Origin: Eumeta japonica
Lineage: Eukaryota; Arthropoda; Insecta; Lepidoptera; Psychidae
Assembly (NCBI GenBank): GCA_005406025.1
Contig: BGZK01001226.1
Location: 62,001 to 126,000, forward strand
DNA: 64,000 nucleotides
Direction: 5' to 3'
Each line of letters opens with the position of its first letter. The stretch's first letter is position 1. A program made the translations under genes and the position numbers. Positions 1 to 12,689 of the stretch are shown here, piece after piece. Below the pieces are notes generated by a model. The model did no database searches. It had not been told where the DNA came from and saw only the letters and a list, made by a program, of their open reading frames with translations.

Positions 1-880
1 CAGAATAGAAACGTAAAACAGACAAAAGCAATAAAATACTGGAAAGCGACAGATGGCACAATTTCGTATTGCGCATCTCAATATTCCAAGGACATTGAAT
101 TTTTTCGTTTTTTTTTTTATATATATATTTTCATTGTTACAAACACCTGAGTTTTGTGAAATCAAATTAATTCGTCGCCGCTTTCAGTCGATCGTTGCAC
201 AGAAATATATGCGCCATTTCTTAATAAAATGACCACATTTATGTTTATTTTGGCATTTGATAATGAAAACAAATATTCAGAAAAACACATTTTTAGAATT
301 ACAATTTTAGTAAGGTTGTCAAAAATACAATTAGATTTCGCTAGAGAAACGCAGTTGACCCGTACACAATACAATATTGATTCCCTGGCAAACTATACAT
401 CTATAGCATGCGACTTTGGCTACTGCATTAATCGACGCACCCATCGGAATTTTCTGCGTTAGGGATACGATTAACGTAAAAACACTGTGCGTTTTGCTAT
501 ATGCGATCAATTTGAATGTGGTGACACCAAAGCTGTATCATTTAAACTAATCCTGGAATAATATACTTCGCAATGTACATGTCCTTACATATGATAAGAG
601 ATGACGTCTATCTGTCCGTTTATGCGCTCACAGCTCGAGACATACGATTCTTTTTTTTTTGGTATGAGAATACGTTACCTGGACAGGTCCATCTCTTGCC
701 CACGGCTTCACTCGAATGAACGTAGAAGGAATTGAGTAACAACAGTGTACAATATCAAGATCAATACCGGTCGAGGGTTGGAATTGTGATCAGGCTCGAA
801 ATCAACATCAAAAGTGGGAGATGTTCTGGAGAAGAGATCGTCTCATAATTTAGCGAGCAGTGAGAGTTCTCAGTGTGTCA
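1..880. other. AT-rich intergenic sequence, no gene seen
   Basis: No exon with plausible splice sites and no recognisable transposon protein is visible. The two overlapping opposite-strand ORFs near 162-462 show no family motif and look like chance frames. Short T-runs lie near 107-130 and 650-660. Confidence 0.5.
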
Positions 881-889
881 TTTCTTTGC

Positions 890-1010
890 AGGACGATCTC
901 ATCGAAATCGAATAGAGGGCGGGACCGTCGTCAAGAGCGTCACTGCAATCGAGATTTGGATTGACATCGGTACAAGAATCGACTAAGAGACAGCAATCGG
1001 GATCATTGTT
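890..1010 (+). repeat. Degenerate GA-rich hexamer-type repeat
   Basis: The stretch is built from drifting copies of units such as ATCGAAATCGAA, ATCGAGATTTGGATT and AATCGGGATC, so one frame reads as alternating Ile/Glu/Asp/Arg. The same texture occurs at 17940-18065 and, on the other strand, at 45735-45935. It is probably one dispersed repeat family rather than coding sequence, because stops interrupt the frame (for example GAATAG near 912). Confidence 0.4.
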
Positions 1011-1029
1011 GTTAGAGCGATTTTACTTC

Positions 1030-3950
1030 GTTAAATTATAAAAATGCTCGAATACCCTTTCTGTCGCTAAATACAGATAGATCGCTTTCTAAATATTTTT
1101 TATGGACAATTAGTCTCGATACTTAATACAAAGCATGCATTACGCTCAAAAGTGAAATAACTTTTGGAAATTGCTCGGATTACCGCAGGCCCGCCGTAAA
1201 CACACGACGGTCTGAGAGTTTTTTAACGAGCGTACATTCAAGAAATTGTATGTGTAAATGACACGTAACTTTTTATGGCTGCATGTGAATAAAAGGGGAC
1301 ACGAAATGGTATGCACTTTTGTACGTTAATGTACTTCTTTAAAGCCAGGGGTTGTCTTCACACATTTCATCGGACATGCGTTTGACAATCTTTGAGATTA
1401 AATAAATAATTTTATAATTAAATTTGCGCTATCATTTATGTTATCAAAACAGTTATACGTAAATTCTTTATCGACAATTATTTTTAATCTACATTTAATT
1501 AATACGCATTAATATTATTTATTGTATAACAAAAATTTTGTTTTCTTTTTTTATTCACAGCAGACTGTTTATAAAATATACGTTTTGGGAAAATTATATA
1601 CAATCATTTTTTTTTTTTATTTTATTACATAATATTTAAGCAGTCTTAAACCCACATTCGGCAAGCGTGAATGATTGAATAACTGAAAGTTTTCTATTAG
1701 AGATAAATGTAACATAATTATTATGCTTTATTTGAACTGTGTGTTAATATTGACACAGTCAAGTTCTTTAGTACATTAATTTAAAACATTAAACATCTTT
1801 ACAACATCGTGATTATAATCTACGTAGTATTTTCCTTGCTATTATCTGAAATGCACGTTCAAACGGAAGCGGATATGGAGGACAATTGGTACAATTACCC
1901 CCCGACCCTACCCCATCCGACTTGCCCAGAAACGAAATACCCGACACGGGTGCCCTACCTAACATATATCATAAATTCTACTACATCGAGCGATAAGGCA
2001 CGATAAGGCTTTGAGCCCGTATATGACTATCCGGTTGCATGTATAGCTTAAAAGTAGAATAGCCTTTATTCAAAATTAATATTAAACAAGAAAGTTTTCT
2101 CATTTTTCTTTTATTATCTGGTAGTTGCAAATACTCTAGTCGCAGATAAGCATACAAGCAGACCCCCCGACAGTGTATTTTTTTTATTGCAAACAGTTAT
2201 TATTTTATCGATCTCCACATTAACATTTTCCGACATTGTTCTCCAAAGAATAACGGATTTTATTGTAATCACGCGCACGTGGTCTGTCCGACACAAAAGG
2301 CGGAATTCACCCCACAATTGTTGCTTTTCCCCGAATTTCGAAGTAAAACATGCCGATTTATTCGATAATGAGGGTAGCAAAATGGCCGACCGCGTGGGAG
2401 CGACGTTCCCCTTCGCATTGGAATCGAGCAACAAGTTCGCAAAATCGCCTTAGACGAATTTAAAAACTAAACAATCAGACTACAACGTCGACGAACGGAT
2501 AGAATAAGAACTTTGAACAATAGACAAATGCTCAGTGAACAGTGAAAGGATTTAACTGTTCCATTAAAATGTCTGTCAAAGAACACCCATGGATAATTCT
2601 AATGACTGTCGACGTAAATATAATTTACGTCAACTCAAAAAAATCCTTATTTTATATGATACGCGCCTCTCTTAAGAAAATAGAAATTATTTCAAATCCT
2701 CATTCATCTCATAATCCTTTGCAAAAAAACTTCAAATATAAAAGATATTTGAAGTTCCTTTGGAAAGTATTGTGTGTTATTCTCAATACTCTTTCTCCTT
2801 TTGCGCAACTTAATCAGGTTTTTAACACACCACGGCAGGCTTCCCAATATGTATCTGACATCGCTTAATACATACAAAATATGACGGAATTCATTTCATG
2901 TCCACATGGACGAAACCAAGGACAAAAACTAGTGACTTTATAATTGTTTACGTCTAAACAAATACCTGGTGTTAATGGATGTATTCTTATAATACCAACA
3001 ACATATAAGACTCTTTTGATTAGATATAAAATAATATTACGAAATAAATCCCGCAACCTATGACTCGACTAAACATTTATTCTGACATATTTCAATTTAT
3101 ACATATAATAAGAAAGTAAACCCCAGTGCGTCTGTTCATTGAAGTTTTGTATGAAAAATTGACATAGGACGATAAGAGAAATGTAATATATGAAAAAACA
3201 GCCATTTTTAAATTTTGAAGTGAAACTTCTTTTGGCACGTTAGAGCGATTTCGTGCTATAACGTCGCAGCGAAACGCTCGAATGACACGGTCGGGCAGCA
3301 CGGTCGGGTCCGTTCGGTGCTCTTCAGCTCGGCCCAACGGGCCCAAGTGTTCCACGCCTACACACAGCTGATTGCAACTAATCGCGATTATTTTAGATAC
3401 GTGCGGTTATTATTCATTGTAAAAATGAAGAATGCATGTAAAATATATGAAATAAATGGAATACAGTGGCGATTCAAAAAACGTAGAGAACAACAATTTT
3501 TACTGATTTTCAGTATTTTTCGATTTATTCAGACGATAGATAAAAATCTGAAACTTGCTGTATTGAAGTATTTTATGGGTACAAATGTTTCCTGAAATCA
3601 TAAGCCCGATTCCTTTCTGGGGCCGATTCGGTATTCTTATCGTTCCAGAGCCTTTAAAATAGATCCTCCGTAATTCGTTTACGTTGTATAAATTCGATGA
3701 CTCGAAATAAAATATTAATCGTTAATTATGTTATTTTTGTTATAGAACAAAAAGTTTTCTGTTTATAGCAACAGAAAATTCTTTTGCAATTATACTTTTT
3801 AAAATTATTTCAAACAAAATCCATGATATTAAAAAAAAATAAAAATTTAAAATGTAATTTGAAAATATTTTATATTCGATCTTGATGAAAATAATTTTTT
3901 TTTTCGTAATGTGATGTGATAGACCTCTGACAGCGCTTGAAATTTAAAAA
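1030..3950. other. Intergenic sequence with three GC-richer islands
   Basis: Mostly AT-rich. GC-richer patches sit at about 1860-1970, 2270-2450 and 3240-3360. Each is covered by ORFs of 65-106 codons on one or both strands, but none shows a recognised domain or splice-site pair. The third reads as a repeat-like block (GGTCGGGCAGCACGGTCGGG). These are most likely remnants of old repeats. Confidence 0.4.
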
Positions 3951-3956
3951 AACAAA

Positions 3957-4085
3957 CCAGGGGTCATTCAAGTATTACGTAAGTGAAATTTTCATAAGTT
4001 TTGCCCGCCCCCCTAATCAATGAAAAAAACATAAATCTCATACCCCTCCCTGCTGCATGCTTACGTAAGCGTTGGTAATTTTTTA
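3957..4085 (+). repeat. MITE-like repeat with TTACGTAA arms
   Basis: The segment begins CAGGGGTCATTCAAGTATTACGTAAG, has a C-run (GCCCGCCCCCCTAATC) and a second C-rich block (CATACCCCTCCCTGC), and ends at CTTACGTAAGCG. This matches, from memory, a short dispersed lepidopteran repeat with GGGGTCATTCAAGTATTACGTAA at one end and C-runs inside. It is non-coding, and its exact ends are uncertain. Confidence 0.45.
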
Positions 4086-4089
4086 CAAA

Positions 4090-5270
4090 TTCTTGTTAAG
4101 TTTCTTTATTGTTTTTCATAATAAAGTACCCAATACAATTATTAAGTGTATGGCAATGAAATAGCAACGTATAAACGATATAAGCGTGCAATAAATATTT
4201 ATCCAAGCTAATAATTAATAAAATATATTAATATTATAATATTGATACATGAATTATGTTTATTGATTTTGTTCTATTTAAGAATTTGGTAAATTGAAAT
4301 TAATCGTTCTCAGTCAAATAGTAAAGCATTGTCAGTTCATAATACGTCAAATGTAACGATATTCTGGATAAATCCAGACGAATGAATAGCGCGCGCGGTA
4401 CTCTCCGGTACTTTCGGTAGCTTCTTCTTTAACCATAATAACGGTGTTAATTACGGTTAAATAAGGAAAACTGTGTTCCAAAATGAGTAATTATCGCTAA
4501 CTCGTTCTCACGCATGAGAGCGAGTTAGCGATAATCAATTATTTCGGGGAATCCCTAAACATCCTTTTCGCTTTCGAGCGTAGGTAAGTTGGATTGCCAT
4601 GTATATTGCAATCAGAATCTATTAAATTTTGGAAAAGGAGAATCGAAGAGTTAAATAAACAAATATTGCTGAAGTGAATGCCATTAAGGCCTCAGCCTCT
4701 CTATCGTCAAAAATAAGTAAAGCAAAACCCTTCTCTTTCACTTTTGGTGTTACACTTGAACGGCCCCTTAGCGTAAGAAGTGTCAACTGCAACTGTCAAA
4801 TCTCTTTCTCTAACCTATATTAGTTTGGAGTCGCGTGCTTTATCGATTTTCGTTTCGAATCGCGGTTAAATTTTTAACTAGTTCTCATGACAAGGGAACT
4901 AAGCATCCAGCCGAAGTAAAGGCGTTAACCCGATTTAATGTCAACTGAAAATTGAATTCAACAAAGTAATTGAATTAATATACAAACGTTTTCCCTGGCC
5001 GAAATGAAACTCATAGAACCTTCCGTGTCCGAAACGATCGACCGGGTCATATAAAACCGATTAAGAATTGCAAATTAATTTCATGACATATTTTGTTTTC
5101 AATTACTACGAACTTTCGCTGGCGGCTCCACCCCGTGTGGACTTAGAATGCACTCCTACATTTTTATGTACACCGATGACACTAATATAACGCCGATGTA
5201 GTCCTGCACACAATTCCTATTCCAATCTCGCTTTCGCTCCTGGTCTCGGTCCTACGTTCAATTCGAATCC
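4090..5270. other. Intergenic sequence, no gene seen
   Basis: Apart from the hairpin at 4490-4535 no structured feature was recognised. GC rises slightly near 5110-5270, where CTCGCTTTCGCTCCTGGTCTCGGTCC resembles the reverse strand of the degenerate hexamer repeat seen elsewhere. Confidence 0.4.
4490..4535. repeat. Near-perfect 21-bp hairpin
   Basis: Left arm 4490-4510 and right arm 4515-4535 are reverse complements except for one position, which would still form a G-T pair in RNA. The loop is the 4 nt CGCA. It lies in otherwise unremarkable AT-rich DNA. Confidence 0.8.
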
Positions 5271-5277
5271 GATCAAA

Positions 5278-5481
5278 TCATCCCATTTTTAAGGGTTTAT
5301 CGATTCTTACGCATATACTCCAGACATTCTGAAATAAAAAAGACCCCGAACTGCAAGCCCAATTAGCTCCTTTACCTTCTATTGAAAGCTCCATCAAGAT
5401 CGGTTCAGCCGTCCCTTGTTTCATCTCAGGCAGATACTTTTTTAGAAAAAAGTTTATTTGGGTTCTGCAATGACGGCGCAT
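5278..5481 (-). repeat. Fragment of a dispersed DNA-transposon-type repeat
   Basis: A 67-codon minus-strand ORF spans this piece. The wording ATTGAAAGCTCCATCAAGATCGGTTCAGCCGTC resembles the non-coding body of common insect repeats that carry a phrase like 'rate ... ATCGGTTCAGCCG' rather than a gene. No domain was found in the translation. Confidence 0.35.
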
Positions 5482-5489
5482 AAATAACC

Positions 5490-6890
5490 ATATGCGGTCT
5501 TAAAAAAAGCAATTCTGTTAAAATTACAAACAGGCTATTCCATTTTTATTTATGTGCGTAGAGTCCATAATAGTTCCAAGGCTGAATCCCTAAATAAGTG
5601 TATGCTTTATTAATTTAATATTCTCGTATTAACTCACATTCGAATCTTTGTATTTTGAGTTATAGTTAAATTGAGTTCCTTCTGATTCTTGCAGATCGAA
5701 CTTCTCCATTCGTCTTATAATATGTAAAATTGTAAAGATTTTCATTTTTAGTCTTGATGTATTTAGGTTCCAATTATCGTATATTTATCTGCATAATAAA
5801 ATCTATACGTAAATAGAATACTTCACTACGTGAAATCGTAACAAACAAATACACAATTTAGCACTCACCTACTATTAAGGATCACACTCGTAAGTTCGAC
5901 GCTAAACGAAAACGCGTTATAAATCACTAAGCCAATAGGTGTAAATATGAACGTTGCGCCTGTAAACGACCTCTAAAAGGATTACGCCGTGATGTATGTA
6001 TAAGGCAGCATATAATGCACGCAATCGTATTCTCCCGGAGACGTTAATGCGTGCGCGCGCGCGTCAAAATATTTTACGACGACGTCGCGGCTCCGCGCGG
6101 GGCCTTGAACTGAAACATCTTATTTTATGGGACTTTCTGTTTGTTTGGATACTACGTTTGCGTTTTTTGGCACGATCCTATTCTATGTTTTATGGTATAA
6201 ATATTTTATTTTAATTTTAATGCGGTCCGCCAAAGTAAATAAATCTTTGCATCGGATTTTGTTACAAAATATCAAGTTAATTCCAATGATATTTCATTAT
6301 TGGTATATTACTAAATTTCTCTCATACGGCCATAGCATTTTATACAAATAAATTAAGTAATTTCCCTGTTAAAGGGACCACGCTAAAAGAAAGATAAGAC
6401 TTCGTTTACGCTTTAAAACATCTTCATAATTCATCAAGTTTTGTACTTAAACTATAAAAGTGTCTTGATTTAGACAAATTGATAATGGCTATAAGTATAA
6501 CAGCTAATACTAATAATGTTATATTTTTTTATATCCTTCGTTTCATAAACTGTACAAGGGTACTATGTAAAATAACAAAAAGTAAATTTAAAAATGCATA
6601 AAGATCATCAAATTGCAAGCTGTCAGAGATTATTAGCTATCACTTTCTAACAAAATATACGATACAGAATTTTATATGAATTGTTTTTGATGTCTACTAC
6701 CGAAATTTGATGTCACTGTTTTGAATAGTGTGAGCTCCCAATCAAGTCTCTCACACATACGCATTCGATTTTTGTTATATTTATATAAGAATTTTCACTT
6801 CTACAAATAAATAAAAAAAATGTCAGTAAATATATCCAACAGGAAAGTCACTCCAAAATTTTTAATATACGGGAAAACAGCATAAGCAAG
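5490..6890. other. Intergenic sequence with a small CpG-rich patch
   Basis: AT-rich, with a CG-dense patch at about 6045-6110 (GTGCGCGCGCGCGTC followed by GACGACGTCGCGGCTCCGCGCGG). It could be a promoter fragment, but no TSS motif plus splice donor could be paired with it. The 72- and 74-codon ORFs near 5996-6351 have no recognised motif. Confidence 0.35.
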
Positions 6891-6899
6891 ACGCACTAG

Positions 6900-7800
6900 A
6901 TTTACATACTTTTAATATTCATCGTCTACTTCAGCCTTAATACATTTCTGTAGGTGAATTTTTCACAAAGCATTTTGTGAAACCATTTGTTTACAGAGAT
7001 AGAGTTAAAATATTCAGTAATAGGGGAAACTTGATTTTCTTCTGATGTGAAACGGCGAGCACGCAATTTGTTTTTTTGAATCAAAAAACAAATAAAATCT
7101 CACATTGCGAAATCCGATGAGTACGACGGGTGACCTGAGACTACATTGTTATTTTCTTTCAAAGAATTGACAGTGAACGTGGCAATTGTAACAGTTTGGA
7201 GAACTTCTCGCAAGCTGTGTTGTGTGTACCAGGCCAACGTGACAGGTTTTCTCTCCTTCTGAATTAAAAGCTATGACCAAGCCTCTACTTGTTAAAAACA
7301 CTGCATAAATATAATTTTATTAATTGCACGTACTTTTTCACGATGTTTGATGTTTGAATCACCTTTATGAATCCATAACCTACATTCCTGACGTGTAGGC
7401 AAGTCACAAAAGGGAATGTACGTTTGTTAAAATTTTAGATGCTATACCGTGAACGCATTTATTTAATAACTTTTATGTCAATCGCCTGATCCTTACACGC
7501 TCGGAGCCCAACGGGAAACAATCTTTTTCATTGTAATTGATCATGCAATATCTTATACACCACTACAGATCCAGCCTGTAGACTATTCTGAACTATGTGG
7601 TAGGCACATCGATTACTATTTCTTATCATTTTACGAACACGGGCGACATTATCTGGAGTGACTGTTATATAGGTTTTCATCTTGAACTGTGTTGTTTATG
7701 AAATCCTCCAACCAACGAAATACGAGTTGGCGATTCATTATTAAACGATGACCGCTGCATATATTGCTCTTCGGTATAGACCAATTTTAAAATCATAGTA
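6900..7800 (-). pseudogene. Decayed mariner transposase (copy 1)
   Basis: Read on the minus strand from about 7780 downward, broken frames give a mariner-like order: a tribute to the N-terminal HTH linker (VTPDNVARVRKMI, about 7610-7650), then KILHDQL, and towards the end an equivalent of the YSPDLAPCDF block (YSSDFAMCDF, about 7090-7130) followed by RARRFTSEEN and a closing WFHKMLCEKF. Many stops and frameshifts make it non-functional. It comes from a different mariner lineage than the copies at 37, 43 and 53 kb. Terminal inverted repeats were not found. Confidence 0.65.
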
Positions 7801-7829
7801 TATCGTAGCTCGCCAGTACCCACGTTTCT

Positions 7830-9200
7830 AAATGTCGTAAGGTGTATTTCACAGACACACTTTAAGACACCTACTTTTAAAAACGCGAGAAGTGACCACT
7901 GCGCGCGCTTTTGTAATGAAGCTGACTTTCAAGCATGCGCAACATAACCACGGGCAAACCTTCGTTTGACAGTATCTCAATAATTCCAGATTGGTCCTCG
8001 TATGAGTAATACGATTAGTCCTTCATAACGAGGACTTTGTAGAATTTCACAATGAATTTCAATAATAATAATATCTAGTCCTGTTCAATATAATAATGAT
8101 GCTGTTCTCCCGAAATCAATAAAATACGAGAGTTTCATTTCATAGAGCCATACCAGAAAGTTTCCGTCACGGCTTCTCGGATTTAGTAAGTAGTACCAAA
8201 TGTTTAAATTAATTTGAAATTGTGTAACTCATTATTTCGTTTTGATGAAAAACAAATGAATGCTAAATATGATAGCATTCAATAATGTTTTTGATATTTT
8301 CGCAACGCTACCTGTTGTCATAAAAAAAGCAACGAGTTTAATTGTGTTGAATTTTATTGAAAAAGGAAAAAAAATTAACTAAAAGAAAGGAAAAAAATAT
8401 TTAACGCCAAATTAACGGTATCCAATTCCTACAGGCGATTACCTAGATGTGACATAAGAAGCATATGTATTTCTTGTAATTGAAGAAATTTCACACAAAT
8501 TGGGACAACAGCTGGATGTTGTTTCGGAGCATTTAAGAATTTTTCAAAAAAAAAGCAGGCGATTACGACATTTATGTTATTTTAATTTCTTTGGCAAATA
8601 TCCGCAAAATATGTCAGGCTCTTGTTTCAAAACCTCTACCGATAATAAAATTGTTGTCCGTCTCTTTGTTTTTTGTGACTCGCTTTAAGAAATAAATGGT
8701 TTTTTTATTAGTCATAATAAAAGAAGACGCGACAAAACCGGAGAGTGATTCTTAAAATTCGGTGGTTCTTCGTCGAACGCATGAAACGAAGTCGAACCAG
8801 TACTTAATCGTAACCAATTAAAAAGAGGTATTTTAAACACATGTGGTGAAATAGTGAGAGGTATATTAGAAGCTATTTCAAGTTATACTGCCAACTTTAC
8901 GACCCTTGCAACGAACGTCCTACAAAAATCTCTTCACATTTGATATTACGAATGTATATATATTTTTAAAGTATTTTCTGATGAATCTTTTTTTAACATG
9001 CAGAATTTTATCTGGACATGGTTTTTATTTGAACTTCAAAACAAGCAATAATTCATATTTTCAATGTACACATGAATTAATAAAACACTTAGCTTATACA
9101 TATACTTAGAGCTAAAGTTTCCGTTACTCGCGCCACAAGTCGGTAAAAATATTTATGAAAGCTTTTATCGTAGCTCCAAATAACAAAAAGAAAATCAAAC
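7830..9200. other. Intergenic AT-rich sequence
   Basis: Nothing recognisable as a gene. Small ORFs at 8500-8688 and 8906-9109 lack motifs or splice context. Confidence 0.45.
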
Positions 9201-9316
9201 CTTTATAGAATTACTCGTGTGTATTCTGTCTATCCTTCTGTCACAGACAATTTGCTCTGAATCTACTGGACCGATTAAGTTGACATTTGATACACACACG
9301 CATGCCCGTGCCCGAG

Positions 9317-9322
<6 letters not shown>

Positions 9323-9358
<36 letters not shown>
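9323..9358 (+). repeat. (CA)n microsatellite
   Basis: About 18 CA units follow a CG-rich lead-in and precede TGCAC. A run of ten G residues occurs 32 bp downstream at 9391-9400. Confidence 0.95.
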
Positions 9359-9360
<2 letters not shown>

Positions 9361-9600
9361 CACAATTAATGTTTAATATGAGAATCACTTGGGGGGGGGG
9401 ACAAATAAGAAAATAAAAAAATTCCATCTGTACGTACCATGTGACGTATCAAATATTCTTAAAGTTGTATACAAATTATATGAAAATTGACAATTCTCCT
9501 CATCTTCAAAACTATTTGAGCCGAAAATTCAGTGCAAAGTAGATATAAAAGCGTCAAAATTGACGTAATGATAGTGCAAATTCAAAAAAAAACAATAAAT

Positions 9601-9775
9601 AAAAATCAACCAAGTGTGAGTGGGACTCGTGTTAAGAATTCACAAATTAATAAATGAAAATATTGTTTTTAATATTATCTAACATAAATATAATATTTAT
9701 ATTTAATATAACAGTACGGAATTTGTATTAGATTTAACAGTGCGTGAATCCGACTCGCACTTGGTTGGTTTTTAT
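9601..9775. repeat. Inverted pair of the GAGTCGGACTCG repeat end
   Basis: The left copy at 9601-9633 (AATCAACCAAGTGTGAGTGG..) and the right copy at 9741-9775 in inverse orientation (..CCGACTCGCACTTGGTTGG) are reverse complements with few differences, separated by about 105 bp of AT-rich DNA. This is the same terminal motif seen at 35134, 58741 and 61316. Confidence 0.6.
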
Positions 9776-9779
9776 TATC

Positions 9780-11055
9780 AACAATCGGGTAGACTGTTTG
9801 TATCACTATTACGAGTACATAAATACCCGTTATTGACCAAACGAAATAGAGTAGTTTCTTTTATCATGACACATCAAATAAATTAAGGGTTTTTAAAGTT
9901 TACAGAATATAAGAATCAGATAAAAATGAAATTTTGCCACAGCTGTCGTACTGTTTCTTCTGATTATGAGTTATTTCACAAATTTCAGCCAATAGTAGAC
10001 AATCTTCACAATCAAATACTTCGATATATTGTAAATTCGAAGCAGTGTCGAATGACTTCCAATCGAAGTTAAAAAAAAATACAGTCATCAAGTTACAAAT
10101 CATACTGAAAGATGAAGCAAAGTCATCAAAATCATTCTAAGAAATTCAATTTTGAATGATAAAGAACATTTTGAATGATTTTCAGTATTGTGAAATCGGC
10201 TAGAAAATGAGCTAGGACTTTTGATACAACCTAGTTAAGTAATTCCTTTAATCCCGGCGACTCGACAACTTCAATCAATCTCTTATAATTAATTGTTCCG
10301 CCTATCAAGATTGTTATTTGACCTGAGCCATGACCTTACTTCTATTCAATTGATTGTTTAATTGCAAGATTATTGGAATAGGCGTACGTTACGATGGCAT
10401 TAAATATCTTTGTATTCATTGTTCAAGCACTTTATAGAACAATAATTATACGTGTAACGAATTAGGTCAATATGAATTTAAAGACAAATTTCTATTTTGT
10501 TTTAGACACTAAATTTATTTCGTTTTATTATAAACGAATTGAAATAAATTTATATCCGTGGAGACAATGAATGTTGACCAATTTACTCTTGTTTATATAA
10601 GAACTAGACACGTCGACACACGGACTACAAAAAACTGTCTCATTACAGTTAGAAGTAGGAATCAGAATGAAGATGAAGGTTTACATAGTAAATCGTTTGT
10701 TATTTTATGCACATGTCAATGTGATTTATTTAATATACAAAACTTTATTTTTCATATTGATCGTGGCGTCACCTATCTCCCGAATTCGCGAGGTAAAGGC
10801 GATTTTTGCAGTACATCACACATCGACATCGATTTTTCTTGTTCGAGGTCAAAAACCTAAGAAATTAATGTATGTACAAATCTTCTGCAACCAGTTTGAA
10901 ACAAAAAAAAGGCAATGTATCGTCCTTTTGCAAATATCAATAATTCGCCAGCCCTTCGTTAAATTTTTACTTGTAATTTCCAACGTTACAACTTCGTTAT
11001 TACCTTCCAATAAATCCGAAATATTTGTTAGTCGTAAAATTTCAATGTCATAAAC
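9780..11055. other. Intergenic AT-rich sequence, chance ORFs
   Basis: Two overlapping + ORFs of 100 and 128 codons (10558-10860, 10667-11053) in different frames show no domain and no codon bias. Neither is convincing. The region also contains a tract similar to itself in inverse orientation near 10100-10190. Confidence 0.4.
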
Positions 11056-11059
11056 TCAC

Positions 11060-11300
11060 CACAAGTTGTATAACCGGCTCACCGGCTCACAGAGTCTACA
11101 AAATTTACCGAGCAGTGAAGGCTTCACTTCGGAAAGACGAGCCGGGTAATGTACTGTACAATAGAAATCTCAGCCCACAAATGCCAGCTTTATAGAAGTA
11201 TAATCTTAGTATCTGAGATTTAGACGGGCAGTGAGACTACAACTCAATCTGATAGCGCTCAACTCGGCCGGGAGCCGCCGGCCGCCGGGGATTACGGACT
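11060..11300 (-). other. Putative non-coding first exon of a minus-strand gene
   Basis: On the minus strand a GC-richer stretch ends in ACTTGTG|GTGAGTTT, a good splice donor (exon end at 11060). It contains no ATG in the roughly 240 bases upstream, and an initiator-like TCAGATTG lies near 11255. The GC block GGCCGGGAGCCGCCGGCCGCCGGGG at 11262-11290 would sit at the promoter. Its coding exons would have to lie below 11 kb or left of the window, and none was recognised. Confidence 0.3.
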
Positions 11301-11339
11301 AAACTTTGCCAAACAACCAATTAATAAACTCGCAAACAA

Positions 11340-12255
11340 TTCATTTCAATTTCCGAGAAAATGGATAGATTCTCGTTTAAACTTCCACCTTGAATCAGTT
11401 TAAAATAAAATGGATCTAGGAGTATTTCGCTTGATCTCTGTGCAATTATCTTTATTAGAAAGTACATCAGTAGATTTTAATCGAGTCCGATTGTCGATCG
11501 TCAATAATTCCGCATTTATGTGTATTAAAAAAAATCACCTTGTTTCCTATATTGAAATTCATCGTTCACTGTATATTTAAGTTTTCAGATCGCTGTTGTT
11601 GGTTCAGTAGTTATGAGCACCGCCTTCAAACAAAAGACCATTAGATTCCTTGAGTGCATAAGTTCTAACCTAAGTTAAGTTAAACCACGCTCCAGGATTC
11701 TATCGCTGATGCGATGATAATGTTCATTAGGAGGCGCCAACTCGCAATAATCCAGCCAGGTTAACATCCAGGTCCCACAATCAAACAAAAAAAAGGTGGT
11801 GGGTATACGTCAGTAGAACTGGAGGAGAGAGAGTGATAAAAATAACGCATGTTTCCCTTTGCATTATGCCACAGAAATTTAATAACCAAATTGAACAGAT
11901 TTGATGTTGCCTCATGAATCCGTGCGTTGGTAACAATGATAACATTTGAAGAACCATAAATTTAATCCTTAAAAACTTTATACTTAAAGTAGAACGTATC
12001 TTAATTAATAATATGAGTAAAAAAAGAACGCTCGCGGCTGCAAATTCGTAAGAATAGGCGTCATTTGGATTAAGGAATCAATACAACGCCGTATCGTGTC
12101 ATAAGTAGTCCACGAGGACTTTTTTATTAACAGCAGGTGATTTCCAACGTAGTACCTATATGTTGCCATGTTATGTAGGTATGTATGTGCCAATTAGGCA
12201 TCGCTCATTAATTTTTTGTTTTTTTCACCTTCCATTTTATATTCACAGCTTCTTT
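11340..12255. other. Intergenic sequence, no gene seen
   Basis: No domain-bearing ORF and no paired splice sites. The 62-codon minus ORF at 12005-12193 is featureless. Confidence 0.45.
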
Positions 12256-12262
12256 ATTTTTG

Positions 12263-12592
12263 TCGTGATAACGTCTTATAAATCGATGAACGCCGGCTGA
12301 ACGAACGAAAAAACATGACTCATTGTCACGTTCCGCCTGAGCCGAGCGTGCGAGCGCGAGCGCGGAACGAGCGATAGAGAGACACGATTGGCCTAAACGT
12401 TCGGCTTTTGACGCATATATCTTTTATCCACTCAATCGACCGATGGAATGGAAAGAAGATACAAAATAATGATAATTCAGTGATAATAATTCAATAAAAT
12501 TCACAAAAGAATGCAATTTTTCATCAATGTTTTCTTATGACTTTATCACGTAATATTATCACCCGTAAACCGTCTCTACAAACAACCAAATT
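12263..12592 (+). repeat. MITE-like element, copy A (GTGATAACGTC termini)
   Basis: It starts at CGTGATAACGTCTTATAA and carries near its other end the inverse TATGACTTTATCACG. A GC-rich core (GAGCCGAGCGTGCGAGCG) lies at about 12341-12375. A second copy at 31552-31945 shares the whole order of segments, and homology continues about 40 bp beyond the inner inverted end. Non-coding. Confidence 0.65.
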
Positions 12593-12689
12593 TTTTTCCA
12601 TAAAGTGTCCACAAAACACAAATTAATCCTTTTCATGAAGAATTCTTTTTTAACAATAGACAAAGTATAACAATAGAAGCAAAATTATT

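Noticed and set aside
10558..11053. Two overlapping + ORFs of 100 and 128 codons
   Set aside because: Different frames of the same AT-rich DNA, no domain, no splice context, no codon bias.
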